DNA of 64,000 nucleotides from Pseudotabrizicola algicola (GTDB lineage: Bacteria > Pseudomonadota > Alphaproteobacteria > Rhodobacterales > Rhodobacteraceae). Where the stretch lies: the NCBI RefSeq assembly GCF_010915705.1, contig NZ_JAAIKE010000001.1, positions 744,001 through 808,000 on the forward strand, in the 5' to 3' direction. Shown in pieces: positions 16,764-26,500 of this stretch; the stretch's first letter is position 1; every line of letters begins with the position of its first letter. The position numbers and the translations under genes are program-made. A model generated the notes under the pieces. That model did not search any database, had not been told where the DNA came from, and was given only the letters and a program-made list of their open reading frames with translations.

Positions 16764-17975
16764 ATGACGGCCGCAGCACCTGAAAGTACATCAGACGGCG
16801 GGTTGATGCGCGTGCCATCCGAGCGCATCGGTCGGCTGATGGACCTTGTGGCCGAACTTTCGTTGTCGGTCGCGGAAACGGTGCGCTCGCCCGATCTGGT
16901 CGGACTGGACCTGACCCATTTCGAAACCGCTGTCCATCGGCTGATGATGATCGTGCGCGAGGTGCAGGATGCCGCAACGGACATGCGGCTTGTGCCGGTG
17001 GACGAGGTCTTCAAACGCCTGCGCCGCATGGTGCGCGAATTGGAGCGCCAGACCGGCAAAAAGATCGAGATGGTGATTTCAGGGGCCGAAACCCAGATCG
17101 ACAAGCTGGTGGCCGACCGGCTCTATGACCCCCTGCTTCATGTGCTGCGCAATGCGGCCGATCATGGGCTCGAATCTTCGGAGGAACGGGTTCAAAACGG
17201 AAAGCCGCAAACGGGCAGCATTTTCCTGTCAGCCTCGCAGGTCGGCAGCGAGGTCCGTATCATCGTGGCAGATGACGGGCGCGGTCTGAACCGGGCCAAG
17301 ATCCTGTCCAAGGCGCGCGAGCGTGGCCTGTTCGGGATGGAGGAAGAACCCGAACCTTCCGCCCTGTGGAAGGTGATTTTCGAGCCGGGCTTCTCTACCG
17401 CAGAAAATGTGTCGAACCTGTCTGGGCGCGGCGTTGGCATGGATGTGCTCAACACCACGATGGCCGCCCTGCGCGGCCGCATCGTCGTGGACAGCACCCC
17501 GGGCCAAGGCACGCGGGTGGCGCTGCATATCCCCGTGTCCTTGGCGTTTCTGGACTGCATCATCATGCGCCTCGGCCCACGCCTCTATGCCGTGCCGATC
17601 GAGGTGGTCAGCGAGATCGCACGCCCCGGCCCCGATGATCTGCCCAAACTCTCGGCCGACGGAGGGCGCGAGTTGTTTCGCCTGCGCGGCAAAAGTGTGC
17701 CGGTGTGCCGGCTGGAGAACTTCTTTGACGGCATCAATGACCCCGCCCGCGCGCCCGACGCGCCGCCACAGGTCATCGTGGTGTTTCAGACCGCCAATGG
17801 CAATCTTGCCGTTCCGGTGGATGAAATCCTCGACCGCCAGCAGGTTGTCATGAAACCGCTTGCAGGCAGGCTCAGCCGCATCCGCGCCAGCTATGGCTGC
17901 GCCCTGCTGGGCACGGGCGAAGTAGCCATCGTGCTTGATTGCGAGCGGCTTGTCACCGGAGGAACCACGTCGTGA
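16764..17975 (+). CDS. cheA4: Chemotaxis kinase CheA4-type, P3-P4-P5 only
   Basis: 403 residues, starting directly with the dimerisation domain P3 (about 12-75). P4, the ATP-binding kinase domain, follows (about 80-270), with N box HVLRNAADHGLE (about 125-136), G1 VADDGRGLN and G2 SGRGVGMDVLN. The CheW-like P5 is at about 275-403. The histidine domain P1 and the response-regulator-binding P2 are absent, so the protein cannot autophosphorylate. In R. sphaeroides CheA4 of this build phosphorylates P1 of CheA3, which is encoded at the end of this cluster. The ATG at 16764 has AAGGAG 9 bases upstream. The stop overlaps the cheR start (GTGA). Confidence 0.93.
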   Translation: MTAAAPESTSDGGLMRVPSERIGRLMDLVAELSLSVAETVRSPDLVGLDLTHFETAVHRLMMIVREVQDAATDMRLVPVDEVFKRLRRMVRELERQTGKKIEMVISGAETQIDKLVADRLYDPLLHVLRNAADHGLESSEERVQNGKPQTGSIFLSASQVGSEVRIIVADDGRGLNRAKILSKARERGLFGMEEEPEPSALWKVIFEPGFSTAENVSNLSGRGVGMDVLNTTMAALRGRIVVDSTPGQGTRVALHIPVSLAFLDCIIMRLGPRLYAVPIEVVSEIARPGPDDLPKLSADGGRELFRLRGKSVPVCRLENFFDGINDPARAPDAPPQVIVVFQTANGNLAVPVDEILDRQQVVMKPLAGRLSRIRASYGCALLGTGEVAIVLDCERLVTGGTTS

Positions 17976-18796
17976 GCCTGCAGGTGGCCAATGAAGCCGA
18001 AAGCTACGAGGCCATCCGGTCTTGGCTGGAACAGCGCTGTGCCATTCACTACCCCGAGCACAAGCGCGACCTTTTGCGCCAGCGGCTGCAACGGGTGCAA
18101 CGGGCATTCGGCCTTCCGATGCTGCATGATCTTGCCCGCAAGGTGACGCTGGAACAGACCCATGATGTGCAGTTGGCGGTGATCCATGTCGCCTCGACCA
18201 ACCACACCTATTTCTACCGCGAGAAGGACGTGCTGGAGTTTTTCCGCCGCGAGGTCCTGCCCCTGCTTGCAACGCGTAACGAGATCCGGCTGTGGAGCGC
18301 CGCCTGCTCGACCGGCGACGAAGTGTATACGCTTGCGATCATGATTGCCGAGACGCTCGGCATGGATGCCCTGCGCCGGACGCATATTCTGGGAACCGAC
18401 ATCAGCGCACCGGTGATCGAACAGGCCGAAACAGGCGTCTATTCGGCCCGCCATCTGGAACAGGTGCCAAGTTTCATCCGTCAGAAATACATGCGGCCTG
18501 TCGGGATAGAGCAATTCCAGATCGTTCCCGAAATCCTTGCCGCCTGCACCTTCCGCCGCATGAACCTCAAGACGCCGGACCTGCCCTTCCGCAAACCCTT
18601 TCAGGCAGTGTTCTGCCGCAACGTCCTCTACTACTTCGCGGTCGAGGATCAAATCAACGTCGTGAATTCTATCGCCCGCGTCACCGAACCGGGTGGCTGG
18701 CTGTTTACCTCGGTGACCGAAAGCGTCCGTGACCTTTCCTCGCTGTGGACACCGGTCGCAAGCGGCATTTGCGTCAAGAGCAAAGGTATCGCATGA
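17972..18796 (+). CDS. cheR: Chemoreceptor glutamate methyltransferase CheR
   Basis: 274 residues. It has the N-terminal helical domain, then the SAM-binding fold with WSAACSTGDEVYTLAI, the GTDIS motif and QAVFCRNVLYYF. CheR methylates receptor glutamates, here presumably on the soluble receptor TlpT. The start is GTG at 17972, with GGAGGAA upstream, overlapping the cheA4 stop. The end overlaps cheB by ATGA. It corresponds by gene order to CheR3 of R. sphaeroides. Confidence 0.95.
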   Translation: MSLQVANEAESYEAIRSWLEQRCAIHYPEHKRDLLRQRLQRVQRAFGLPMLHDLARKVTLEQTHDVQLAVIHVASTNHTYFYREKDVLEFFRREVLPLLATRNEIRLWSAACSTGDEVYTLAIMIAETLGMDALRRTHILGTDISAPVIEQAETGVYSARHLEQVPSFIRQKYMRPVGIEQFQIVPEILAACTFRRMNLKTPDLPFRKPFQAVFCRNVLYYFAVEDQINVVNSIARVTEPGGWLFTSVTESVRDLSSLWTPVASGICVKSKGIA

Positions 18797-19881
18797 CCCA
18801 GATGCACGTCATCAACTCGCCTGTCCGGGTGCTCATCATCGATGACTCCGCCATGATCCGCAAAGTGCTTGCGATGGGCCTCTCGACCAACCCGCTGATC
18901 GAGGTTGTCGGAACAGCCTCGGGTGCGGATCAGGCGTTCCAGATGATTGAGGAGCTGTCGCCAGACGTGCTGACACTCGACATCGAGATGCCGAAGATGG
19001 ATGGCGTCACCTTCCTGCGCCGGCTGATGCCCGTGCGGCCGATCCCCACCGTAGTGATTTCAAGCGCCACCCAGCAGGGCGCGGCGATCACGCTTCAGGC
19101 GCTGGAAGCGGGGGCGGTGGACATCATCGCAAAGCCGACCCTTGGGACCGGCAACGGCCTGCCTGTAATCATGGCTGAAATCTGCCGCCGGGTGCAGGCG
19201 GCGGCACATGCCCGCCCGTTTGCAGGCCAACCGGTCGCGGCGCGGCTCAAGGCGCAACGGCTTTCCCGTCCGACCGCGCCATCGATCATCGCAATCGGGG
19301 CCTCGACAGGCGGGGTGCAGGCCCTGGCACAGATCCTGCAACAGATGCCGTATGACGCACCTGGAATCGTGATCGTTCAACACATGCCCGAAGGATTCAC
19401 CGCCGCATTCGCCAACCGCGTGGACGCCAGCACGGCCATCCGCGTGCGTGAGGCGCGTGACGGTGATCCCATCATGCCGGGAGTCGCACTGATCGCGCCC
19501 GGAGGCGACCGACATCTGGTGATCATGGGCAAGGCGCCCTACTGGCATGTCGCGCTGATTGATGGCGAACCCGAGTGCTTTTCGCGCCCGTCGGTCAATG
19601 TGATGTTTGAATCGGCCGCGCTGCGCTGCGGGCCGAACTGCGTCGCCGCCCTGCTGACCGGAATGGGCAAGGACGGCGCTCAGGGCCTGCTTTCGCTGCA
19701 CCGTGCGGGTGCGGTCACCATCGCTCAGGACGAGGCAACTTCGGTGGTCTGGGGGATGCCCGCGGCCGCCGTAGACCTTGGCGCGGCCAAACATGTCCTG
19801 CCGCTCGGGGCCATCGCGCCTGCCCTGATCGACGCTTCCAAATCCCTCGTTTCCGGCGGGCGAAACCGCTGCTCTGCATAA
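18793..19881 (+). CDS. cheB: Chemoreceptor methylesterase CheB
   Basis: 362 residues. The receiver domain has the phosphoacceptor Asp63 (LDIEMPKMDG) and acid pocket Asp17-Asp18. The C-terminal esterase has the triad Ser171 (GASTGG), His197 (QHMPEGF) and Asp294 (GMGKDGA). It removes methyl groups or deamidates glutamine on receptors for adaptation. The ATG overlaps the cheR stop. It corresponds by position to CheB2 of the cheOp3 cluster. Confidence 0.95.
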   Translation: MTQMHVINSPVRVLIIDDSAMIRKVLAMGLSTNPLIEVVGTASGADQAFQMIEELSPDVLTLDIEMPKMDGVTFLRRLMPVRPIPTVVISSATQQGAAITLQALEAGAVDIIAKPTLGTGNGLPVIMAEICRRVQAAAHARPFAGQPVAARLKAQRLSRPTAPSIIAIGASTGGVQALAQILQQMPYDAPGIVIVQHMPEGFTAAFANRVDASTAIRVREARDGDPIMPGVALIAPGGDRHLVIMGKAPYWHVALIDGEPECFSRPSVNVMFESAALRCGPNCVAALLTGMGKDGAQGLLSLHRAGAVTIAQDEATSVVWGMPAAAVDLGAAKHVLPLGAIAPALIDASKSLVSGGRNRCSA

Positions 19882-19893
19882 GGACGAACCCAA

Positions 19894-20421
19894 ATGACGG
19901 CACAGACAAAAATCGAAGACATGAGCGCCCCTGTGATCGCCGCAATGGGCGAGGACGAAAACACGATCGCGGACATGTATCTGACCTTTGACCTCGGCGA
20001 GGAAGAATACGGCGTTTCGATTGCCGGGGTCACCGAGATCGTGGGGATGCAGCGGATCATGCCGATCCCCGACATGCCGCGTTATCTGCGCGGAGTGATC
20101 AACCTGCGCGGCAAAGTGATCCCGCTGATGGATGTGCGGCTGCGCTTCGAGATGCCCGAGCGTGACTATGACGATCGCACCGTCATCATCGTGATGGAGG
20201 TCGAGGATGCACCTGTCGGCCTGATCGTCGACGGGGTGCGCGAGGTGCGTGAAATCCCGCCTGCCCAGATCGACAGGCGCGGTCAGATCAGCCGCAGCGG
20301 CGCGCGGTCGACCATAGCGGGCATCGCACAGGTCGGCGAACGCGTGGCGGTTCTTCTTGATCCTTCGGTTCTGGTCTCCGACGGCGACATCGCCATCGCC
20401 CGAAGCGCGGAGGCTGGCTGA
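19894..20421 (+). CDS. cheW: Chemotaxis coupling protein CheW
   Basis: 175 residues: a CheW SH3-like fold with an N-terminal extension of about 28 residues. Typical strands are TFDLGEEEYGV, YLRGVINLRGKVIPLMDVR and GLIVDGVREV. It links the soluble receptor to the CheA P5 domains. It lies 12 bases after cheB and ends in a TGATG overlap with ppfA. It corresponds to CheW4 by gene order. Confidence 0.95.
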   Translation: MTAQTKIEDMSAPVIAAMGEDENTIADMYLTFDLGEEEYGVSIAGVTEIVGMQRIMPIPDMPRYLRGVINLRGKVIPLMDVRLRFEMPERDYDDRTVIIVMEVEDAPVGLIVDGVREVREIPPAQIDRRGQISRSGARSTIAGIAQVGERVAVLLDPSVLVSDGDIAIARSAEAG

Positions 20422-21083
20422 TGCGGATACTGATCCATACCCAGAAAGGGGGCGTGGGCAAGACGACCACCGCCCTCAACCTTGCCGCGGCCTTGCTGCG
20501 CGGCGGGCATGGAAGCCGTGCCGTGCTGGTCGATCTTGATCCGCAGCAGCATCTGACCGCGATGCTGACCACCACCCCGTCCCCCGCCGGCAACGGACGC
20601 GCCCCTTTGGCAGTGGACGGTGAAAGCGGACTGTTCCTTGGCCAGAGCACTGAAGCGCAGGACGACGCCGATTGGACCTTGCTCGACACCGCGCCCAACT
20701 GGACAGAGGAGATCGCCCAGACCTGCCATGACTGCGATCTGATCCTTTGCCCGCTTGAACCCGATTTCCTCGGGCTAGCGGGGGTTGGCCGCCTGCTGGA
20801 GCGTCTGGAGACAATCGGGGTGGACCGCAGCCGCCTGCGCTTTGTGCTGACACGCTTCAACCCGCGTCTCGCCCTGCACCGCGAAGTGCGCGACCGCCTT
20901 CGCAGCCGTTTCGGTGATCTTGTCCTGCCGGTGGAAATCCGCAGTTCGGTCAAGCTGGCCGAGGCGCCCGGGATGGGCCGGACCATTTTCGCCCACGCAC
21001 CCGCATCGACCGGATGCCTCGATTATCGCGCCCTTGCCGATGTGCTGGCCCGGGCGCTCCAGACTGGGAAGGACGCCGCATGA
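20421..21083 (+). CDS. ppfA: ParA-like ATPase PpfA, positions cytoplasmic chemoreceptor clusters
   Basis: 220 residues with the deviant Walker A motif KGGVGKTT (9-16), Walker A' VDLDPQQH and a LLDTAP strand. It belongs to the ParA/MinD ATPases. No parB or parS-like array is nearby. Its place between cheW and the soluble receptor matches slp/ppfA of R. sphaeroides, which segregates the cytoplasmic cluster over the nucleoid together with TlpT. It is translationally coupled on both sides (TGATG and ATGA). Confidence 0.92.
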   Translation: MRILIHTQKGGVGKTTTALNLAAALLRGGHGSRAVLVDLDPQQHLTAMLTTTPSPAGNGRAPLAVDGESGLFLGQSTEAQDDADWTLLDTAPNWTEEIAQTCHDCDLILCPLEPDFLGLAGVGRLLERLETIGVDRSRLRFVLTRFNPRLALHREVRDRLRSRFGDLVLPVEIRSSVKLAEAPGMGRTIFAHAPASTGCLDYRALADVLARALQTGKDAA

Positions 21084-23011
21084 AAGCCCCCCCCCGCAAA
21101 CCGCAGCGCCGCCTCGCGCTTGATCCCTTCGCCCAGCCCGGCTCGCAATCTGCGATGACCGAAACCCCCCTCCCACCTTTGACACAAACGCAAGGCGCGC
21201 CACGCCCCCCCACCGACACTGAAAGGACCCCTCCCGTGCCAGACGCATCCGCCGCCCCGCTGACCTGGAACAGCCATTCAGCGCCCGAAGCGCTGAACGT
21301 ATTGTCGAACCCAGTGATGATCGCCGATCAGGACATGATCATCCGCTATGTGAACGACTCCGCTTACAAGATGTTCGAGTTGATCGAGGCGGATATCCGC
21401 AAGGATCTGCCGCACTTCAGGGCGCGCGAGGTCCTGAACAAGAGCATCGACATCTTCCACAAGAACCCTGCCTATCAGCGCCATCTTATGGAGCGGATCA
21501 CCAGCCCGCACGACGGGAAGTTCACCATCGGCGGCAAATCCTTGATGTTCAAGGCAACACCGATTTTCGACAGCGCCAAGAAGCTGGCGATGATCTATGT
21601 CGAATGGCAAGACCGCACCTTCGTCATGCAGCGCCAGGATCAGATCACGCGTCTGGTCACTGAAATCAATGCAATGGCCGAAGCGCATACGAACGGTATC
21701 ATCAGCCATTACATTGATACCGAAGGCTATGAGGATGACCTTCGCGTGGTTGCCGCAGGTACCAACCAGATGGTGCAGGACCACATTGCAACCAAGAAGA
21801 AGATCCTTGCCTGCATGACCGAATTTGCCAAAGGCAATTTCGACGCCGAGCTTGAAAAGTTTTCGGGCGAGCGCTTCTTCATCAATGATACGGTCGAGGC
21901 GATCCGCACCGCATTCAAGCGGGTGACGGCAGAAATGGAACGGTTCTGTGCGGGCCTGCAAGACGGCGATCTGTCGATAACCTTCAACCCTGCCGACTTC
22001 CCCGGCGACTATCGCCGGATCGTCTCGCTGATCGAAAACGCTCTGACCTCGCTCAACCGCACCATCTCTGCCGCCACCGAGCAGGTCGCCCAGGTCGCGA
22101 TCACGGTCGACCAGATGTCGCAATCCAGTCAGGCACTGGCGACCAACTCGCAGATCCAGTCCTCGTCGGTTGACGAAGTGTCCGCTTCGGCCGAACAGAC
22201 CAGCACGCAGGTCAAGTCGAACGCCTCGGCCGCCGACAGCGCCTCGCGTCTGGTGGCGGGCGCGACAACGGTCGCAGCCGATGGCACCAACAAGATTTCC
22301 GAGATGGTCAGCGCGATGGACGGCATCCGCGCCTCGTCGCAGGACATCGCCAAGATCATCAAGGTGATCGACGAAATCGCCTTCCAGACGAACTTGCTGG
22401 CGCTCAACGCGGCGGTCGAGGCAGCACGGGCCGGACAACACGGGCGCGGCTTTGCCGTGGTGGCCCAAGAGGTGCGCAACCTCGCAGGCCGCTCGGCCAA
22501 GGCGGCGCGCGAAACCTCTGACCTGATCGAAGACGCAGCAACCCGTGTGCAGTCCGGCGTGCGCATCGCAGGCGAAACCCGCGAGGCCTTTACCCGTATC
22601 GCACAGGACATCAAGCAGGTGCAGTCCCTGGTCAGCGACATTGCGGTTGCCAGCGACGAGCAAGCCCGCGGGGTGACCCAGATCAACGTCGCGATCGGCG
22701 AGATCGCCAAGACCGCCCTCGCCACCAGCCAGCAGGCCGACCAGCTTGCCTCCAGCTCCAGCGAGATGCAGGCCGCGACCGAAACCATGCGCAGCGAATT
22801 CAGCCGCTTCAAGCTGCGCAATGTCCAGCCCCGCGCTGCGCAGGCCATCACCCTCGACAGCCTGTCGCCTGAAATGCTGATGCAACTGCGCAGCATGTTT
22901 GAAACGCAGATGCACGGAGGCGGCAGTAACGGTGACTACCGCAAGATGGCGAACGGTGCGGCGCCCCGCCCGAATACCGACCGTGACGAACGCGGTTTCG
23001 CCAATTTTTGA
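21080..23011 (+). CDS. tlpT: Soluble chemoreceptor TlpT
   Basis: 643 residues without any membrane segment. A basic N-terminus (Lys2, Arg6, Lys7, Arg10, Arg11) and a Pro-rich linker lead to a PAS domain (about 75-165), then HAMP-like soluble repeats (about 180-330), then a methyl-accepting signalling domain whose hairpin tip (about 431-470) has EIAFQTNLLALNAAVEAAR and GRGFAVVAQEVR. The C-terminus ends in GFANF and lacks a CheR-docking pentapeptide. The basic N-terminus resembles peptides by which ParB proteins stimulate ParA, consistent with pairing to PpfA. The start overlaps the ppfA stop (ATGA). Confidence 0.92.
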   Translation: MKAPPRKPQRRLALDPFAQPGSQSAMTETPLPPLTQTQGAPRPPTDTERTPPVPDASAAPLTWNSHSAPEALNVLSNPVMIADQDMIIRYVNDSAYKMFELIEADIRKDLPHFRAREVLNKSIDIFHKNPAYQRHLMERITSPHDGKFTIGGKSLMFKATPIFDSAKKLAMIYVEWQDRTFVMQRQDQITRLVTEINAMAEAHTNGIISHYIDTEGYEDDLRVVAAGTNQMVQDHIATKKKILACMTEFAKGNFDAELEKFSGERFFINDTVEAIRTAFKRVTAEMERFCAGLQDGDLSITFNPADFPGDYRRIVSLIENALTSLNRTISAATEQVAQVAITVDQMSQSSQALATNSQIQSSSVDEVSASAEQTSTQVKSNASAADSASRLVAGATTVAADGTNKISEMVSAMDGIRASSQDIAKIIKVIDEIAFQTNLLALNAAVEAARAGQHGRGFAVVAQEVRNLAGRSAKAARETSDLIEDAATRVQSGVRIAGETREAFTRIAQDIKQVQSLVSDIAVASDEQARGVTQINVAIGEIAKTALATSQQADQLASSSSEMQAATETMRSEFSRFKLRNVQPRAAQAITLDSLSPEMLMQLRSMFETQMHGGGSNGDYRKMANGAAPRPNTDRDERGFANF

Positions 23012-23068
23012 TGCCACTAGCGCCGCCGGGCAAATGTCCCGGCGGCCCAGAAGCCCGGAGAGAACCAA

Positions 23069-23473
23069 ATGCCCCACAATGTGATGATCGTTGACGACGC
23101 CGCCATGATGCGGCTGTACATTTCCAGTTTCATCAAAGGTTTGCCCGATTTCAAGGTAACGGCTCAGGCCGCGAATGGCCAGGAGGCGCTCGACAAGCTG
23201 GCCAATGGGGCCGAGGTGGACCTCATCTTGCTCGACATCGAAATGCCGGTGATGGACGGGCTGGAATTCCTGCGCCACGCCAAGCTCAAGACGCGCGCAA
23301 AGATATGCATGCTGTCTTCGGTCGCGGTGTCGGGCTCGCCGCATGCGGCCAAGGCGCGCGAACTGGGCGCAGATGGCGTCGTGGCCAAGCCGTCCGGCAC
23401 CGTCTCTCACGACCTGGAGGAAAAGACCGGGGATGAACTGGCCCGCACCATGCGCGCGCTGATGGCCGCCTGA
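23069..23473 (+). CDS. cheY6: Chemotaxis response regulator CheY6-type
   Basis: 134 residues, a single receiver domain. The acid pair is Asp9-Asp10, the phosphoacceptor Asp56 (LLDIEMPVMDG), the conserved Ser84 region MLSSV and Lys107. The region after Lys107 (PSGTVSHDLEEKTG) is longer and more polar than in CheY of enterobacteria, as in the CheB receiver-like branch. By order it is CheY6, the regulator that stops the Fla1 motor and is the substrate of CheA3. It starts 57 bases after tlpT. Confidence 0.93.
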   Translation: MPHNVMIVDDAAMMRLYISSFIKGLPDFKVTAQAANGQEALDKLANGAEVDLILLDIEMPVMDGLEFLRHAKLKTRAKICMLSSVAVSGSPHAAKARELGADGVVAKPSGTVSHDLEEKTGDELARTMRALMAA

Positions 23474-23522
23474 CGCGGCCCGCCTGCCCCAATATCCTGT
23501 TCTGCCCTTGGAAAGGTGCGAG

Positions 23523-26500
23523 ATGTCCGACGAAATGGATGAAATCTGGTCGCTCTATGCCGATGACGGTGCGCAGGCGATGGATGCAATGGAAACGGCG
23601 CTTCTTGCACTTGAAGGGGCGCAGTCCCCGCAGGAACAGGCGCCGCATGTTGCGGCACTGTTCCGGGCTGTTCACACGTTCAAGGGCAATTCGCGCGTTC
23701 TCGGCCTTGGTGTTGTCGAAAGCCGCGCGCATATCGCCGAAGATCTCATCGGTCTGGTCCGCGACGAAGGCGTCCCGCTCGACACCGAGATCCTGACCCT
23801 GCTGCTGGAAACCGGCGACAGGCTGCGCAGCATGCTGGAGCAGACAGAAGCCACCCGCCTCGATGTCGACCCCGAAGATACCGAGGAGCTGATGGTTCGC
23901 CTGCGCGACAAGATCGCGCGCTGCAAGGGCGGTGCCGATCCGGACGGGTCCGGCCCGGCGGCACCTCCACCGACGCCCGAACCCCCGCCCGCGCCAGAAC
24001 CGGAGCCGGAACCCGAACCAGAGCCGGAGCCGGAACCGGAGCCAGCGCCGACTTCCACTGCAGCAAAAGCGGCCGATCAACCGGCGCCTGCGCGGCTTGC
24101 GGATGATCCGACCTATCAGGCCATTTTCCGCGAAATGGTCGCCGACACGGTCAAGAAGGTGCAAAAGCACTTGGCCGATGGCACGCCCGAGGCAAGCCGT
24201 CGCCCGATCGCCGATCTTGACCATGCGGCCCGGCAGATGGGACTGGATGACTGGAGCGCCAGTCTGTCCGCCTATCCTGCAACGCCCGATGTGGCTGATG
24301 CTAAAGCTATCCTTGGCGAAATCGAAACGCTTATCGCGCGCTTCGGCGCCGCGCCGCAGGCAGGCCATACGCAGTCAGAGGCGCAAAGCTTCTTTGCCCT
24401 CATCGCCGATCCACTTTCGATCATCTCGCGAATTGGCGTCGGCCTTGCGGTTGGCGAAACGCCAGACAGCGAGAAACTGGCGCAGGTTTCAAATTGCGTC
24501 GCGGAAGCTGCCGAGGCCGAAGGCTATGTACGGGTCTCAGCTGCGGCGCACGACCTGACCAAAGCTTCCGACCGCGACACCTTCCGCCGCGCCGAACTGC
24601 GTCTCTATGAGGAACTGGCGGCGGTCGAGGCGATGTTGCCTACGGGCGCAATAAGTGACGGTCTTAGCCCCGCGCGGGTCTTGGCGGTCTGGAGTGCGGA
24701 CCACATCTTTGACACGCTGGAACAACTCGACAAGGTTCTTGAAAACCTCAAACTGGGCAAAGACCTGCTCAGGAACCAGCGCTCGCTCGAATGGCTGGTG
24801 CGGCTGGTGCATCATGCGTGCCGCCATTACGGGCTGGATATGGCGTCACAGCTTGCCATGTCGCTGCTCGACCTGTTCGGTCGCGAGCAGGGAAAGGAAC
24901 AGGCCCCCGACGCCATCCTGATGCAGATTGCGCGCGGTTTTGTCGACACGCTGGAACTGGTCTTCGATGCCCTGCGCGAAGGCGAAGCCCCCGATACGGC
25001 ACGACTGGAACAGCTGTTTGCCGACGCGACCGAAGCCAGCTTCAACGGCGCGGGCGTGATGACCGCCACCGCCATCGAACGCAAGCTTGGATTGCCAAAG
25101 GAATTTCACCGGGTCCTCTCGCCCGACAGCGTGAAATCCGCTGCCGCCGCGCTGGCCGAGGGCCATCACTTCCATATCCTGCGCGCCGATGTGAACACCG
25201 ATAACAATCTGGCCGAGGCGCTGTTCGCCTTTATCGGGTCGGGTGCGATCCGTGCGATCACCAACGTGACGGTGTTCCGTGGCAAGGAAACGCTGTTCGA
25301 TTTCCTGATCTCGACCGCGCTCGACCTGATCGACCTCACCGAGCATATGGCGAGGCTGGACCCGGGCGGGCGCAAACTGGTGCTGATGCAAAGCCTGATG
25401 CCCGTTCAGGACGAAAGCGAAGCAAGCGCAGCCGCAGACAGCGACCTTGCCGACCGCTCGCACGAGCAGATGCCCACAAGCGATCTTTCCGCAGGAATTC
25501 TCGAGCAGATCGGCGAGATCGCGGCAGGTCAGGCGATGGTGCATGGCATGCTGAACGAACTGGCCGAGAATGACATGGTCGACTCGGTAGATGCTGTCCT
25601 GCGCCTGCATGGCCACGACCCGCGGCAGGCCCGAAATGCGCTGCGCGCCTTGGCGGATGAAACGATGACGCGTCTGCGTGATCTGGCGCAGCTTGAAACC
25701 CAGCTTGTCGGTCAGATGGCCGAGCTTCAGCAAACCACAGCCGAACTTCGTGCGCGCCCTGTCGAAACGGTTCTTCGCCCGATGGTCGCGCTGGTCGAAA
25801 CGCAGTCGCGCCGCATCGGCCGTGAGGCACGGCTGTCGACCTCGGGCTCCGAGATGACACTGGACATTGCGCAGCTTGACACGCTCAAGCGGGTGCTGCG
25901 CCCGCTGGTCCTGGCGCGCCTTGCCCAAGGGGACGAGGCCCCGCGCCGCCTGCATCTTGCGGTCAACCGCAATGACGACCATCTGTCGATCACGCTCGAT
26001 GATGACGGCGGCAGCGCCCCCGATACCGAAGCCCTGCGCCCCGTTGACTCCGAGGTCACCCGCGCGGGCGGCAAGATACGGCACCTGCGTCTGCCGGGCG
26101 GCGGGCGCCGCTTCCATATCACGCTGCCGATGAGCCTTGTGGTACTCGAGGGCATGGTGGTGGGCGTCGAAGGCACCCGCTACGTGCTGCCCGTGGAATC
26201 GATCAGGACGATCTTGCAGCCCGACCCGAAAACGGTGGTCCAGATCTCTGCCGAGGGCAATCAGCGCTGGCTGCGTCTTGGGCAGGACGAGGTCATCGCC
26301 ATCCGCAGCCTGTCGCGCGGCACCGCAGAAGCGGCGCAGCCTGCCGACGGGTCGGGCAAGCGGGCGCAGACCCATTCGGGCAAGAGCCACGGCAATGTGC
26401 ATATCGTGCTGGGCCAGGCCGGACAAAGCGTTGCCATTCCGGTCGATGACCTTGTCGGTCAGCAACTGGTGCTGCTCCGCCCCTTGCGCGGCCTGATGTC

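Noticed and set aside
20421-21083. Plasmid or chromosome partition gene parA
   Set aside because: No parB or parS is nearby; it is coupled to cheW and to the soluble receptor gene, which fits PpfA.
21278-23410. 710-codon minus-strand frame
   Set aside because: Antisense to tlpT and cheY6, which have clear domains; no own motif or start signal.
24846-26465. 539-codon minus-strand frame
   Set aside because: Antisense to cheA3; low-complexity basic translation.
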